64,000 nt of DNA from Vibrio pomeroyi (GTDB lineage: Bacteria; Pseudomonadota; Gammaproteobacteria; Enterobacterales; Vibrionaceae). A program made the position numbers and the translations under genes. Location: contig NZ_AP025506.1 of NCBI RefSeq assembly GCF_024347595.1, forward strand, positions 248,001 through 312,000. Reading direction: 5' to 3'. Below are positions 51,606 through 60,861 of the stretch, one piece after another; position 1 is the first letter of the stretch, and every line of letters begins with the position of its first letter. Below the pieces are notes generated by a model. It saw only the letters and a program-made list of their open reading frames with translations. It ran no database searches and was not told the origin of the DNA.

Positions 51606-51630
51606 AACCTCGCCTAGTGCGAGGTTTTTT
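51606..51630 (+). terminator. Intrinsic terminator between tRNA-Asp and tRNA-Trp
   Basis: AACCTCGC-CTAGT-GCGAGGTT followed by TTTT, 11 bases after tRNA-Asp and 25 before tRNA-Trp. Confidence 0.85.
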
Positions 51631-51655
51631 CGAATCTGAAGTAAGATAAAGTTTT

Positions 51656-51732
<77 letters not shown>

Positions 51733-51737
51733 TATTT

Positions 51738-51768
51738 AAGGCTCTAGCATTTATGCTAGAGCCTTTTT
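51738..51768 (+). terminator. Intrinsic terminator after tRNA-Trp
   Basis: AAGGCTCTAGCAT-TT-ATGCTAGAGCCTTTTT, a long perfect stem with T-run. Confidence 0.93.
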
Positions 51769-51791
51769 GCTTTTTGAATCTAATACATTTT

Positions 51792-51858
51792 CAGAGCAGC
51801 GAATTCCCCGACTTACCCAAATAGCGCGTATTGGGAGTCTAAACTTCCACCCCTGCCG
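51792..51858 (+). pseudogene. Degenerate tRNA-Trp copy
   Basis: CAGAGCAGCG-ATTCC, then CAAAT, GCGCGT-TTGGGAGT and TCCACCCCTGCC match tRNA-Trp in order. The first 21 bases of the tRNA (5' acceptor strand and part of the D arm) are missing, about 10 extra bases sit in the anticodon arm, and the T-loop and CCA end are mutated (GCCG instead of GCCA). The sequence upstream (GAATCT...TTTT) and downstream (TATCTAAAACCTC) also resembles the functional copy, so a whole tRNA-plus-terminator unit was duplicated and decayed. Confidence 0.85.
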
Positions 51859-51866
51859 TATCTAAA

Positions 51867-51893
51867 ACCTCAGCAGAAATATTGAGGCTTTTT
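51867..51893 (+). terminator. Terminator-like hairpin after the tRNA-Trp pseudogene
   Basis: CCTCA-(10 bases)-TGAGG followed by CTTTTTTG; weaker than the one after the intact tRNA. Confidence 0.7.
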
Positions 51894-52490
51894 TGTATCT
51901 GGTATTTTTTTCAAAATGGTTTGGGATTACCCTTAACCTTTTTAGAGCTATACCGCAGAAGCTACAGCGGTATAGCTAGCAAAACTCGAAAGCGAATATC
52001 TTAGCTTCTTGGCGTTGATCTAATGGAGTAAATCTAATTAACACCATGCAACTCTAATCCTTTGAGTAGTCGATAGCCGGATAATTAGGCTGACCTCTTC
52101 TTTTTTGATGTATCACCTGCTTTAGCTAGCTTAAATTGTCGTTACTCTCCCCCCTAACTCTAAAATGATTTGCTCCTCACTCGTTTATCACCACTTTTAC
52201 TTAATTTGAAATTACTGGTTTAGGTTGCTGACAGTCATTTAGTCTATTAGCCCTAATATCTATATTTTTTTAGTTTTGGGTTCTATCAAAGCGAATTATA
52301 GGCAACGAGCTTAGCTGCTTTAAAGCTTGTTTAGTTAGTACTCTCGCGCAGTTTATGATTTGGGAATACAGAGAAGTCATGATTGAATTGAGTTAGCTCT
52401 TCTTGGCCAAAAGAAAATAGAAGACTGTGAGAATTTTGAAGCAAAATAAGACGGGTATGGTGACTTGAGAGAAGGGTGATAAATGGATAT
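51894..52490. other. Gene-poor region between the rRNA/tRNA block and the antiporter gene
   Basis: About 600 A/T-rich bases. They contain an 11-base perfect inverted repeat (51946-51956 and 51967-51977) and no open reading frame that looks coding to me. The only frame of size (minus strand, 52331-52525) starts inside the antiporter terminator and has no ribosome site. Confidence 0.6.
51946..51977. other. 11-base perfect inverted repeat
   Basis: AGCTATACCGC-(10 bases)-GCGGTATAGCT, no T-run on either side. Possible operator, small RNA stem or remnant; nothing nearby explains it. Confidence 0.6.
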
Positions 52491-52518
52491 AAAAAAGGCC
52501 GCTTAAGTAAGCGGCCTA
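52491..52518 (-). terminator. Intrinsic terminator of the antiporter gene
   Basis: On the minus strand GGCCGCTTA-CT-TAAGCGGCC is followed by six T, 20 bases past the stop. Confidence 0.92.
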
Positions 52519-52537
52519 TGTTCACAAATTCGGAGTG

Positions 52538-53818
52538 TTAATCTAACTCTTTCTCGGCTTGTTTCGCTTTCTCTATCATAGGAGTAATTGTTGAGCCTTG
52601 AACCAGAATCGAGAACACCACGACGGCATAGGTCATGACAAGGATGATCTCTTTTACATCGATGAGCTTATCTTCAATCACCCAGATACCTGATGGTATT
52701 GAGAGTGCCATGGCTAGTGCTAAGCCACCGCGTAAGCCGCCCCAAGTTAGAATCTTAATCGACCATGGGTTGTACGTTCTAAAGCGTTTGAATCCGATAT
52801 AGGACAAGAAAACACTTAGGTAGCGCGCACTCAATACTAGAGGAACTGCGAATGCCATTAAAATCCAGTCTTCTTGGTGGAATTTGAACAGCAGCATCGA
52901 CATACCGATCAATAAGAATAGTACGCCATTTAAGAACTCATCTATCAACTCCCAGAAGTGGTCTAGGTGATCCTCACTTTCTTTAGAGAATCCGATAAAG
53001 CGCGTCCAGTTACCAATCATAATACCTGATACCACCATCGCTAATGGACCTGACACATGTAGAACTTCTGCGAAGGCATAACCGGCCGTCGGGATGCCGA
53101 TGGTTAGCAGTAATTCCATCGAGTGGTCATCGGTGTTACTGATCAGATAATGGAATATCAAACCTAAAGCAAATCCGTAGACGATACCGCCAATAGCCTC
53201 TTGGACGAATAACATTGTCACACTGCCTACTGTCGGCGCCTCTGTACCAAACGCAATGGTGAACAAAGTTACGAAGATAACTAAACCAAAGCCATCATTA
53301 AATAGAGACTCTCCTTCGATTTGAGTTGAGATTCGTCTTGGAGCGTCAAGTTTCTTCACTATCGCTAACACTGCTATTGGATCGGTAGGAGAGATTAGAG
53401 AACCAAAGAGTAAGCAATAAATCAGATCAAATTGAATACCGATGAACTGACAGAATCCATAGAGCACAAAGCCGATAAAGAATGTTGAAAACAGCGTAGC
53501 GCCAAGTGCGAGTACCGTTATTTCCCACTTCTGGTCTTTTAGATTCGGTAATTTAATCCCCAACCCGCCAGCAAAAAGCAGGAAGCCAAGTATTCCTTTG
53601 AGTAGGAAGTCTTCAAAGTTGATACTGGCAACGGTTTCTGAGGCGATGTCAGCCAGTTGGAACCAATTGTTTTGTCCTGCAATGATAATCAATAGAGACA
53701 GCATCATTGAGCCAGCAGTGATGGCGATGGTTGTCTGCATTTTACCAATTTTGGTATTCACGAAAGCAATGAGCATTGCCGCTGCGGATAAGAAACATAA
53801 GGTGTAATAGACCGACAT
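52538..53818 (-). CDS. CPA1-family sodium/proton antiporter (NhaP type)
   Basis: Inner-membrane cation/proton exchanger of 426 residues, about 12 hydrophobic segments. I start at ATG 53818 (MSVYYTLCFL), which leads straight into the first membrane helix and has GGAA upstream; the in-frame ATG at 53896 adds 26 hydrophilic residues. The motifs SPTDPIAVLAIV and EGESLFNDGFGLVIF are the CPA1 signatures, with the ion-binding Asp pair in TDP and FNDG. The C-terminus lacks the large RCK-type cytosolic domain of longer NhaP2/CvrA proteins. Likely substrate Na+ (or K+); not decidable from sequence. Divergent from metH. Confidence 0.88.
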   Translation of the reverse strand: MSVYYTLCFLSAAAMLIAFVNTKIGKMQTTIAITAGSMMLSLLIIIAGQNNWFQLADIASETVASINFEDFLLKGILGFLLFAGGLGIKLPNLKDQKWEITVLALGATLFSTFFIGFVLYGFCQFIGIQFDLIYCLLFGSLISPTDPIAVLAIVKKLDAPRRISTQIEGESLFNDGFGLVIFVTLFTIAFGTEAPTVGSVTMLFVQEAIGGIVYGFALGLIFHYLISNTDDHSMELLLTIGIPTAGYAFAEVLHVSGPLAMVVSGIMIGNWTRFIGFSKESEDHLDHFWELIDEFLNGVLFLLIGMSMLLFKFHQEDWILMAFAVPLVLSARYLSVFLSYIGFKRFRTYNPWSIKILTWGGLRGGLALAMALSIPSGIWVIEDKLIDVKEIILVMTYAVVVFSILVQGSTITPMIEKAKQAEKELD

Positions 53819-53920
53819 TGGGATTCCAACATGTAACAAAGTATGAGTGTGAATTTTCGTTGTCTCATGCTCAAATAGCAAACATTTTTTTGTCATGAGT
53901 CGGTAATCAATTTCCTTTTT

Positions 53921-53936
53921 AGACGTCTAGACTCCT
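53921..53936. promoter_or_regulatory. Two adjacent MetJ boxes upstream of metH
   Basis: AGACGTCT (53921-53928, perfect met box) and AGACTCCT (53929-53936, six of eight) lie side by side, 50 bases before the metH GTG and 102 bases upstream of the antiporter start. MetJ dimers bind tandem 8-base boxes cooperatively. The position suits repression of metH by S-adenosylmethionine-loaded MetJ. Confidence 0.7.
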
Positions 53937-53986
53937 TTTTAATGTGTGATAGGATGGAAGGATAATTAAAGGAATGAGGTTGTACC

Positions 53987-56900
53987 GTGGGAAGTAATGT
54001 AAGGCAAAAGATTGACGCTCTGTTGAAGCAACGAATTTTACTGATTGATGGTGGCATGGGCACCATGATTCAGGACTATAAATTGGAAGAGCAAGACTAT
54101 CGTGGTGAACGCTTTGCTGATTGGCATAGTGACCTAAAAGGTAACAATGACCTTTTAGTGCTGACACAACCTCAGCTTATCAAAGATATCCATTCACAAT
54201 ATTTGGAAGCTGGGGCTGACATCCTCGAAACCAATACCTTTAACGCTACAACCATTGCTATGGCCGACTATGATATGGAAAGTCTTAGTGAAGAAATCAA
54301 CTTTGCTGCCGCCAAGCTTGCCCGTGAAGCTGCTGATGAGTGGACAGCAAAGACCCCAGAAAAACCTCGCTTTGTAGCGGGTGTATTAGGTCCGACTAAC
54401 CGTACTTGTTCTATCTCTCCAGATGTTAATGATCCGGGTTATCGTAATGTTAGCTTTGATGAGTTGGTCGAAGCATACTCCGAATCGACTCGTGCTCTTA
54501 TTAAAGGCGGTTCAGATCTAATTCTTATTGAAACTATCTTCGATACACTAAACGCCAAAGCGTGTGCTTTTGCTGTGGAATCTGTTTTCGAAGAAGTGGG
54601 TATCACTTTACCTGTAATGATCTCAGGTACCATTACTGATGCATCAGGTCGTACACTTTCAGGTCAAACAACAGAAGCTTTCTACAACGCCCTTCGTCAT
54701 GTTAAACCTATCTCGTTTGGTTTGAACTGTGCATTAGGCCCTGACGAATTGCGTGAGTATGTCGGTGAGATGTCTCGTATCTCTGAGAGCTATGTTTCTG
54801 CTCACCCTAATGCAGGTTTGCCTAACGCATTTGGTGAGTATGATCTTTCACCCGAAGATATGGCTGAACATGTTAAAGAGTGGGCTGAAAGTGGTTTCTT
54901 GAATTTGATTGGTGGCTGTTGTGGTACCACGCCAGAGCATATTCGCCAAATGGCGGAAGCGGTTGAAGGTGTTCCCCCTCGTCAGTTGCCCGACCTACCA
55001 GTATCGTGTCGTCTATCTGGTTTAGAACCTCTGACCATCGCGAAAGAATCTCTGTTTGTAAACGTTGGTGAACGTACCAATGTTACTGGCTCTGCCCGTT
55101 TCAAGCGCTTGATCAAAGAAGAGCTTTACGATGAAGCCTTGAGTGTCGCTCGCGAACAAGTTGAAAATGGCGCTCAGATCATCGATATCAACATGGATGA
55201 AGGGATGCTGGACGCTGAAGCGTGCATGGTTAAATTCCTTAATCTATGTGCTTCTGAACCAGAGATTTCAAAAGTACCAGTAATGGTCGACTCTTCAAAA
55301 TGGGAAGTTATCGAAGCTGGCCTTAAGTGTATTCAGGGTAAAGGTATCGTTAACTCGATCTCTCTGAAAGAAGGCAAAGAGAAGTTCGTAGAGCAAGCCA
55401 AGTTAGTTCGTCGTTATGGTGCAGCCGTCATCGTGATGGCTTTTGACGAAGTTGGTCAGGCTGATACTCGAGAACGCAAAGTAGAGATCTGTACTAATGC
55501 CTATAACATTCTTGTTGATGAAGTTGGCTTCCCACCTGAAGACATTATCTTTGACCCGAACATTTTCGCGGTTGCGACTGGCATCGATGAGCATAACAAC
55601 TATGCGGTCGATTTCATCGAAGCTGTGGGAGATATCAAACGCGATCTCCCTCATGCGATGATCTCTGGTGGCGTGTCGAACGTGTCGTTCTCATTCCGTG
55701 GCAATAATTATGTTCGTGAAGCAATCCATGCAGTATTCCTATATCACTGTTTTAAGAATGGTATGGATATGGGCATCGTAAACGCTGGTCAGTTAGAAAT
55801 TTATGATAACGTTCCAGAAGATCTGCGTGATGCTGTTGAAGATGTTGTATTGAACCGTCGTGATGATTCGACGGAACGCTTGCTTGATATGGCAACCGAG
55901 TACCTAGAGCGAGCAGTTGGTAAGGTTGAAGATAAATCAGCTTTAGAATGGCGAACTTGGCCTGTCGAGAAGCGCTTAGAGCACTCTTTGGTAAAAGGTA
56001 TTACCGACTTTATTATTGAAGATACCGAAGAAGCTCGCGTCAATGCCTCTCGTCCTATTGAAGTGATTGAAGGTCCTCTAATGGACGGCATGAACGTTGT
56101 AGGTGACCTATTTGGTGAAGGTAAGATGTTCTTACCACAGGTAGTTAAGTCTGCACGTGTAATGAAGCAGGCTGTTGCCCATTTAGAGCCATTCATCAAT
56201 GCGTCTAAAGAAGTGGGTGCGACTAACGGTAAGATTCTGTTAGCGACCGTTAAAGGCGATGTTCACGATATCGGCAAAAATATCGTTGGCGTGGTTCTGC
56301 AGTGTAACAACTACGAAATTATCGACTTAGGTGTGATGGTTTCTTGTGAAAAGATTCTTAAGGTCGCTAAAGAAGAGAACGTCGATATTATTGGCTTATC
56401 TGGTTTGATCACGCCATCTCTTGATGAAATGGTACACGTTGCTAAAGAGATGGAAAGACAAGGCTTTAAGCTTCCTCTATTGATTGGTGGCGCGACCACC
56501 TCTAAAGCGCACACCGCGGTGAAGATTGAACAAAACTATTCTGAGCCAGTAGTTTACGTAAATAATGCCTCACGTGCTGTAGGTGTTTGTACTTCTCTAC
56601 TTTCTGATGAATTGAAACCCGCTTTCGTTGAGAAGTTGGATATCGATTATGATCGCGTTCGTGATCAACATAATCGTAAGAAGCCTCGCACTAAGCCTGT
56701 GACACTTGAAAAAGCTCGGGCTAATAAAGTGGCGATCGATTGGGATGCTTATACACCACCAGCACCAGCTAAGCCGGGAGTGCACATTTTCAATGACTTC
56801 GATGTGGCTACGTTACGTCACTACATCGACTGGACACCGTTCTTTATGACGTGGTCATTGGTTGGTAAGTACCCAGCTATTCTTGAGCATGAAGAAGTGG

Positions 56901-57664
56901 GCGAAGAAGCGAAACGTTTATTCAAAGACGCGAACGATCTGTTAGATCGTGTGGAGAAAGAGAAACTACTTGAAGCTCGAGGTATGTGTGCCATGTTCCC
57001 TGCCAACAGTGTCGGTGATGACATTGAAGTGTATACCGATGAATCTCGTACTGAGGTGTTAAAGGTTCTGCATAACCTTCGCCAACAGACAGAGAAACCA
57101 AAAGGCTTTAACTACTGTTTGTCTGATTACATCGCTCCAAAAGAAAGCGGTAAAGCGGACTGGATTGGTGGTTTTGCGGTAACTGGCGGTATTGGTGAAC
57201 GTGAATTGGCTGATGAATACAAAGCGAATGGCGATGATTACAATGCCATCATGATCCAAGCGGTCGCTGATCGATTGGCTGAAGCGTTCGCGGAGTACCT
57301 GCATAAAGAAGTGAGAAAGGATATTTGGGGTTACTCGCCAGATGAAGACTTATCGAACGATGATTTGATTCGTGAGAAATACCAAGGCATTCGTCCTGCT
57401 CCAGGTTACCCTGCTTGCCCAGAGCATACCGAGAAAGGTACGTTGTGGGAGTTAATGGATGTCGAGAAAGCGATTGATATGTCATTAACGTCGAGCTATG
57501 CGATGTGGCCTGGTGCTTCTGTGTCTGGTATGTACTTTTCACACCCAGATGCTCGATACTTTGCTATTGCACAGATTCAACAGGATCAAGTGGATAGCTA
57601 TGCCGATCGTAAAGGCTGGGATATGTTGGAAGCTGAGAAGTGGTTAGGTCCAAACATTAACTAG
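53987..57664 (+). CDS. metH: Cobalamin-dependent methionine synthase MetH (GTG start)
   Basis: Transfers methyl from 5-methyltetrahydrofolate to homocysteine via B12. 1,225 residues with all four modules: the homocysteine/zinc domain (about 1-330, INGGMGT-like start and zinc cysteines in [10 protein letters not shown]), the folate-binding domain (about 355-640, [14 protein letters not shown]), the cobalamin cap and Rossmann domain (about 655-895) with the axial-His motif DVHDIGKN (about 758), and the C-terminal AdoMet reactivation domain (about 900-1225, [15 protein letters not shown]). GTG 53987 is preceded by GAGG at seven bases. It is flanked by MetJ boxes and ends before a bidirectional terminator shared with lysC. 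Confidence 0.98.
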   Translation: MGSNVRQKIDALLKQRILLIDGGMGTMIQDYKLEEQDYRGERFADWHSDLKGNNDLLVLTQPQLIKDIHSQYLEAGADILETNTFNATTIAMADYDMESLSEEINFAAAKLAREAADEWTAKTPEKPRFVAGVLGPTNRTCSISPDVNDPGYRNVSFDELVEAYSESTRALIKGGSDLILIETIFDTLNAKACAFAVESVFEEVGITLPVMISGTITDASGRTLSGQTTEAFYNALRHVKPISFGLNCALGPDELREYVGEMSRISESYVSAHPNAGLPNAFGEYDLSPEDMAEHVKEWAESGFLNLIGGCCGTTPEHIRQMAEAVEGVPPRQLPDLPVSCRLSGLEPLTIAKESLFVNVGERTNVTGSARFKRLIKEELYDEALSVAREQVENGAQIIDINMDEGMLDAEACMVKFLNLCASEPEISKVPVMVDSSKWEVIEAGLKCIQGKGIVNSISLKEGKEKFVEQAKLVRRYGAAVIVMAFDEVGQADTRERKVEICTNAYNILVDEVGFPPEDIIFDPNIFAVATGIDEHNNYAVDFIEAVGDIKRDLPHAMISGGVSNVSFSFRGNNYVREAIHAVFLYHCFKNGMDMGIVNAGQLEIYDNVPEDLRDAVEDVVLNRRDDSTERLLDMATEYLERAVGKVEDKSALEWRTWPVEKRLEHSLVKGITDFIIEDTEEARVNASRPIEVIEGPLMDGMNVVGDLFGEGKMFLPQVVKSARVMKQAVAHLEPFINASKEVGATNGKILLATVKGDVHDIGKNIVGVVLQCNNYEIIDLGVMVSCEKILKVAKEENVDIIGLSGLITPSLDEMVHVAKEMERQGFKLPLLIGGATTSKAHTAVKIEQNYSEPVVYVNNASRAVGVCTSLLSDELKPAFVEKLDIDYDRVRDQHNRKKPRTKPVTLEKARANKVAIDWDAYTPPAPAKPGVHIFNDFDVATLRHYIDWTPFFMTWSLVGKYPAILEHEEVGEEAKRLFKDANDLLDRVEKEKLLEARGMCAMFPANSVGDDIEVYTDESRTEVLKVLHNLRQQTEKPKGFNYCLSDYIAPKESGKADWIGGFAVTGGIGERELADEYKANGDDYNAIMIQAVADRLAEAFAEYLHKEVRKDIWGYSPDEDLSNDDLIREKYQGIRPAPGYPACPEHTEKGTLWELMDVEKAIDMSLTSSYAMWPGASVSGMYFSHPDARYFAIAQIQQDQVDSYADRKGWDMLEAEKWLGPNIN

Positions 57665-57705
57665 TTTGAATCTATGACGACCTTTGATTCGTAAAGTAAA
57701 AAAGA

Positions 57706-57734
57706 GAAAGGGTTGCTTAATAGCAACCCTTTTG
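57706..57734. terminator. Bidirectional terminator between metH and lysC
   Basis: AAAGGGTTGCT-TAAT-AGCAACCCTTTT between convergent genes. Confidence 0.92.
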
Positions 57735-57778
57735 TATTTGTGGTTTAGTTATCTATCTGTCGATGATAAAAGGGCTTT

Positions 57779-59146
57779 CTACTCAAATAATTCTTGGTGA
57801 AGTTTCTGAATCGCTAGCTTAGACACAGACTCATTCAGCAGGAAGCACAGGTTATGAGGGCTTGCTCCGTAACAAATCATTCGCAGGTTGAAGTCTTCTA
57901 GAGTGCCGAACACCTGCTTTGCATAGCCTTTGCTTTCGCTCATGTTGTTACCAATAAGAGCAACCAGGCACAGGTCATGCTCAATATCGACAGAACACAG
58001 TTCTTCAAGCTCAATACGCGCTGCTTCTGGTAATTCGGGAGCACCACCTGATGTGTCTGTTTGATCCAGTGTCAGTGAAACGCTGATCTCTGATGTGGTG
58101 ATAAGATCGACGGAGATCTTATGTTTAGCAAGGATCTCAAACACTTTCGCAAGGAAACCGTAAGCATGGAACATATTAGCGCTTCGCAATGTAACCATGG
58201 TTTGATTGCAGCGTAGGGCAAGTGCTCTGAATAGAGGAGAGCTTTCTACTTGCTGGCGAATCCAAGTTCCACCTAATTCTGGTGCTTTTGAAGAACCGAC
58301 AAATACTGGAATTTGATGGCGCAGTGCAGGAACGAGAGTCGATGGGTGTAAGATCTTCGCGCCAAAGTTTGCCATTTCCGATGCTTCACTGAAGCTGATC
58401 TCTGGGATAGGAGAAGCTTTAGGTGCAATACGTGGATCGGTAGTATAGATACCCGGAACATCAGTCCAGATCTCTAAGCCAATCGCTTGTACAGATTCTG
58501 CAATAAGCGCTGCTGAGTAATCGCTGCCACCGCGGCCTAAAGTCGTGGTGTTACCTTCGATATCAGCACCGATAAAGCCTTGGGTAACGACAACTTGTTG
58601 CTGGCACAGTGGAATCAATTTCTCTTTTGCCAAAGCAGCAATCTCTTCTAGCTGTGGTTCTGCTTTTCCGAAATCATCATTGGTGCGCATCACTTCTCTG
58701 ATATCGAAACGAACCGCAGGTGTTCCGCGCTCGCGAAGGATTTGAGCAAGGATGTGTGTCGACATCAACTCGCCACATGCTACAAGGTGATCAGTCAGCT
58801 TAGTACTTGCTTGAAATGATGCGGCTTCAGCTGCGCTCGCAATGTCATCAAGAATGCTGTGAACTTCTTTTTCGATGCTGATTGGGTCAGCAAGTTGGTC
58901 AAGAATAGCATTGTGGATGTCAGTTAACTGCGTCATCAATTCTTGGCGGCGAGCTTTATCTTGAACTCCATTTGCGAGTTCCACTAGCAAGTTGGTCACG
59001 CCAGAACATGCACTGCTTACGACAAGTTTCGTATTTGAGTTGTTTTCAATAATGGCAGCACAACGGCTCATTGCTTCAAAGTTGGCAACACTTGTTCCAC
59101 CAAACTTAGCGACATTAAAAGAACCAGCTACATTAGATGCACTCAC
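57779..59146 (-). CDS. lysC: Lysine-sensitive aspartate kinase III (LysC)
   Basis: Phosphorylates aspartate, the entry to Lys, Thr and Met synthesis. 455 residues, monofunctional (no homoserine dehydrogenase domain). The catalytic domain has KFGGTSVANF (about 14-23), VVSSACSGVTN and GRGGSDYSAALIA. Two ACT domains follow (about 310-455), with MVTLRSANMFHAYGFLAKVF and TTSEISVSLTLDQTD. The upstream lysine riboswitch identifies it as the lysine-regulated isoform and not ThrA or MetL. It is convergent with metH. Confidence 0.95.
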   Translation of the reverse strand: MSASNVAGSFNVAKFGGTSVANFEAMSRCAAIIENNSNTKLVVSSACSGVTNLLVELANGVQDKARRQELMTQLTDIHNAILDQLADPISIEKEVHSILDDIASAAEAASFQASTKLTDHLVACGELMSTHILAQILRERGTPAVRFDIREVMRTNDDFGKAEPQLEEIAALAKEKLIPLCQQQVVVTQGFIGADIEGNTTTLGRGGSDYSAALIAESVQAIGLEIWTDVPGIYTTDPRIAPKASPIPEISFSEASEMANFGAKILHPSTLVPALRHQIPVFVGSSKAPELGGTWIRQQVESSPLFRALALRCNQTMVTLRSANMFHAYGFLAKVFEILAKHKISVDLITTSEISVSLTLDQTDTSGGAPELPEAARIELEELCSVDIEHDLCLVALIGNNMSESKGYAKQVFGTLEDFNLRMICYGASPHNLCFLLNESVSKLAIQKLHQELFE

Positions 59147-59256
59147 GATATATCTCCCACGACTTCCTAAAATAAAATTACGGTTGGGTAATCCAACGTC
59201 CGATGTTTTTCGAAGAGAGTTTTAGAGCAAAAAGAGAGGAATTATTAGAATAGTAA

Positions 59257-59431
59257 CCTCAGAAGCTCTTCACCATATAGAAATGGCGACAGTTGAAGGG
59301 ATTCAGCCCGCTCAACCGATAATAAAGGTCCTGCATCCTTTTATTATCTCGGCACTGCTCCCCATAAATGTTTTGTATTGGAAATGCGGTTCCACAAAAC
59401 ATCTGCCTGGGCAGTGCTCCTCTTCTGCTAG
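59257..59431 (-). promoter_or_regulatory. Lysine riboswitch (L box) in the lysC leader
   Basis: On the minus strand the conserved L-box blocks occur in order and match the E. coli lysC leader: AGAAGAGGAGC, GCAGTGCCGAGATAATAA, GGTTGAGCGGGCTGAATCCC, CAACTGTCGCC and GGTGAAGAGCTTCTGAGG. The first and last block pair (CAGAAG/CTTCTG) to form helix P1. An imperfect hairpin ACGTTGG/CCAACCGT lies between the aptamer and lysC and may be the switching element. Confidence 0.93.
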
Positions 59432-59442
59432 ATAGCCGTTTC

Positions 59443-59471
59443 ATTGAACGTTTTTGTGGTAGCAATGTCAA
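59443..59471 (-). promoter_or_regulatory. Putative promoter of lysC and its riboswitch
   Basis: On the minus strand TTGACA (59471-59466), 17 bases, TTCAAT (59448-59443). Transcription would begin about 59436, just before the aptamer. Confidence 0.6.
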
Positions 59472-59608
59472 TCCGTAACTTGAGATAATTGAAAAATAAT
59501 TTTAACAATTATGTGACAGTGGTTTGACCTCAATACTTATGGCTAATTGCTGAGGTAATCAATTTGCTTTAGGGTGGATTGTTCACAACATTAACGTAAG
59601 GGATGTAC

Positions 59609-60748
59609 ATGTCTAATTTAACACTCACGACTGCTATCGATAGCTTTTATCCACCACACCGAACGTTAATGGGACCTGGTCCTTCTGATATCTCACCTCA
59701 AGTACTGCAGGCTCTAAGCCGTCCGACAATTGGTCATCTAGATCCGCTGTTTATTGCGATGATGGATGAGCTTAAACAGCTTCTTAAATATGCTTTCCAA
59801 ACGGAGAATGAATTTACGATTGCCGTTTCTGCGCCGGGTAGCGCAGGTATGGAAACTTGTTTTGTTAATCTGATTGAGCCTGGTGAAAAGGTCATTGTTT
59901 GTCGTAACGGTGTTTTCGGTGAGCGTATGCGCGAGAATGTTGTTCGCTGCGGTGGTGAAGCCATCCTTGTTGATGACGAGTGGGGCAAGCCTGTTTCTGT
60001 CGACAAAGTAGAAAAAGCATTATCTGAAAACCCTGATGCTGTTGCCGTTGCATTTGTGCATGCAGAGACATCAACTGGAGCACTATCGGATGCTCAAGCT
60101 ATCTCGGCTATTGCTCGTCAGCTTGATGCGTTAACGATTGTCGATGCGGTGACATCATTAGGTGGTGTGCCATTGCTGGTTGATGAATGGCAGCTTGATG
60201 CGGTTTATTCTGGTAGCCAGAAATGTCTATCTTGTGTGCCAGGTTTATCTCCAGTGACTTTCTCTCAGCGTGCGGTTGAGAAAATGAAGGCGCGTCAATC
60301 ACCAGTGCAAAGTTGGTTCCTAGACCAGAGCTTGGTATTAGGTTATTGGAGTGGCGAAGGTAAGCGTAGCTATCATCATACTGCACCTGTAAACAGTCTT
60401 TATGCGCTGCATGAGTCTCTTGTGCTACTAAAAAATGAAGGCCTAGATAATGCCTGGTCTCGCCATCACTCAATGCATCAAGAGTTGAAAGAGGGCGTCG
60501 AAGCTTTAGGGCTGAAGTTTGTGGTTGATGAAGATAGCCGCTTACCACAACTTAACGCACTTTATTTCCCTGAAGGGATTGATGAAGCAAAAATCAGAAC
60601 TCAGCTTTTAGAAGAGTATAACCTTGAGATTGGTGCCGGACTTGGTTCTCTAGCGGGCAAAGCGTGGCGTATCGGCCTAATGGGCTACGGTGCTCGTAAA
60701 GAGAATGTCGCGCTGTGCTTAAAAGCGCTAAAAGATGTTTTGAAATAG
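59609..60748 (+). CDS. Class V PLP-dependent aminotransferase (alanine-glyoxylate type)
   Basis: PLP enzyme of 379 residues. ATG 59609 has AAGGG six bases upstream and is preferred over the ATG at 59603. The fold is that of alanine/serine-glyoxylate aminotransferases: N-terminal PHRTLMGPGPSDISPQVL, the substrate-contacting TGALSDAQAI, IVDAVTSLGGVP with the PLP-contacting Asp, and SGSQKCL with the Schiff-base Lys (about 204). The true substrate cannot be decided: alanine-glyoxylate, serine-glyoxylate or 2-aminoethylphosphonate-type reactions are all possible in this group. It is divergent from lysC; a strong terminator follows. Confidence 0.87.
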   Translation: MSNLTLTTAIDSFYPPHRTLMGPGPSDISPQVLQALSRPTIGHLDPLFIAMMDELKQLLKYAFQTENEFTIAVSAPGSAGMETCFVNLIEPGEKVIVCRNGVFGERMRENVVRCGGEAILVDDEWGKPVSVDKVEKALSENPDAVAVAFVHAETSTGALSDAQAISAIARQLDALTIVDAVTSLGGVPLLVDEWQLDAVYSGSQKCLSCVPGLSPVTFSQRAVEKMKARQSPVQSWFLDQSLVLGYWSGEGKRSYHHTAPVNSLYALHESLVLLKNEGLDNAWSRHHSMHQELKEGVEALGLKFVVDEDSRLPQLNALYFPEGIDEAKIRTQLLEEYNLEIGAGLGSLAGKAWRIGLMGYGARKENVALCLKALKDVLK

Positions 60749-60772
60749 CTGCAATAAACTGAAATTAAAAAT

Positions 60773-60802
60773 AAAAGCGCACGAGAGATCGTGCGCTTTT
60801 TT
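60773..60802. terminator. Bidirectional terminator after the aminotransferase gene
   Basis: AAAAGCGCACGA-GAGA-TCGTGCGCTTTT, a perfect 12-base-pair stem between convergent genes; GAGA is a GNRA loop. Confidence 0.93.
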
Positions 60803-60861
60803 GTATCTACCCCAAGCTCCTACTGCCTACTAAGTGAAGCTTGCGTTGCGAATTCTTAACA

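Noticed and set aside
52331..52525. 64-codon minus-strand frame downstream of the antiporter gene
   Set aside because: It begins within the antiporter terminator stem, has no ribosome site, and the peptide composition is not convincing.
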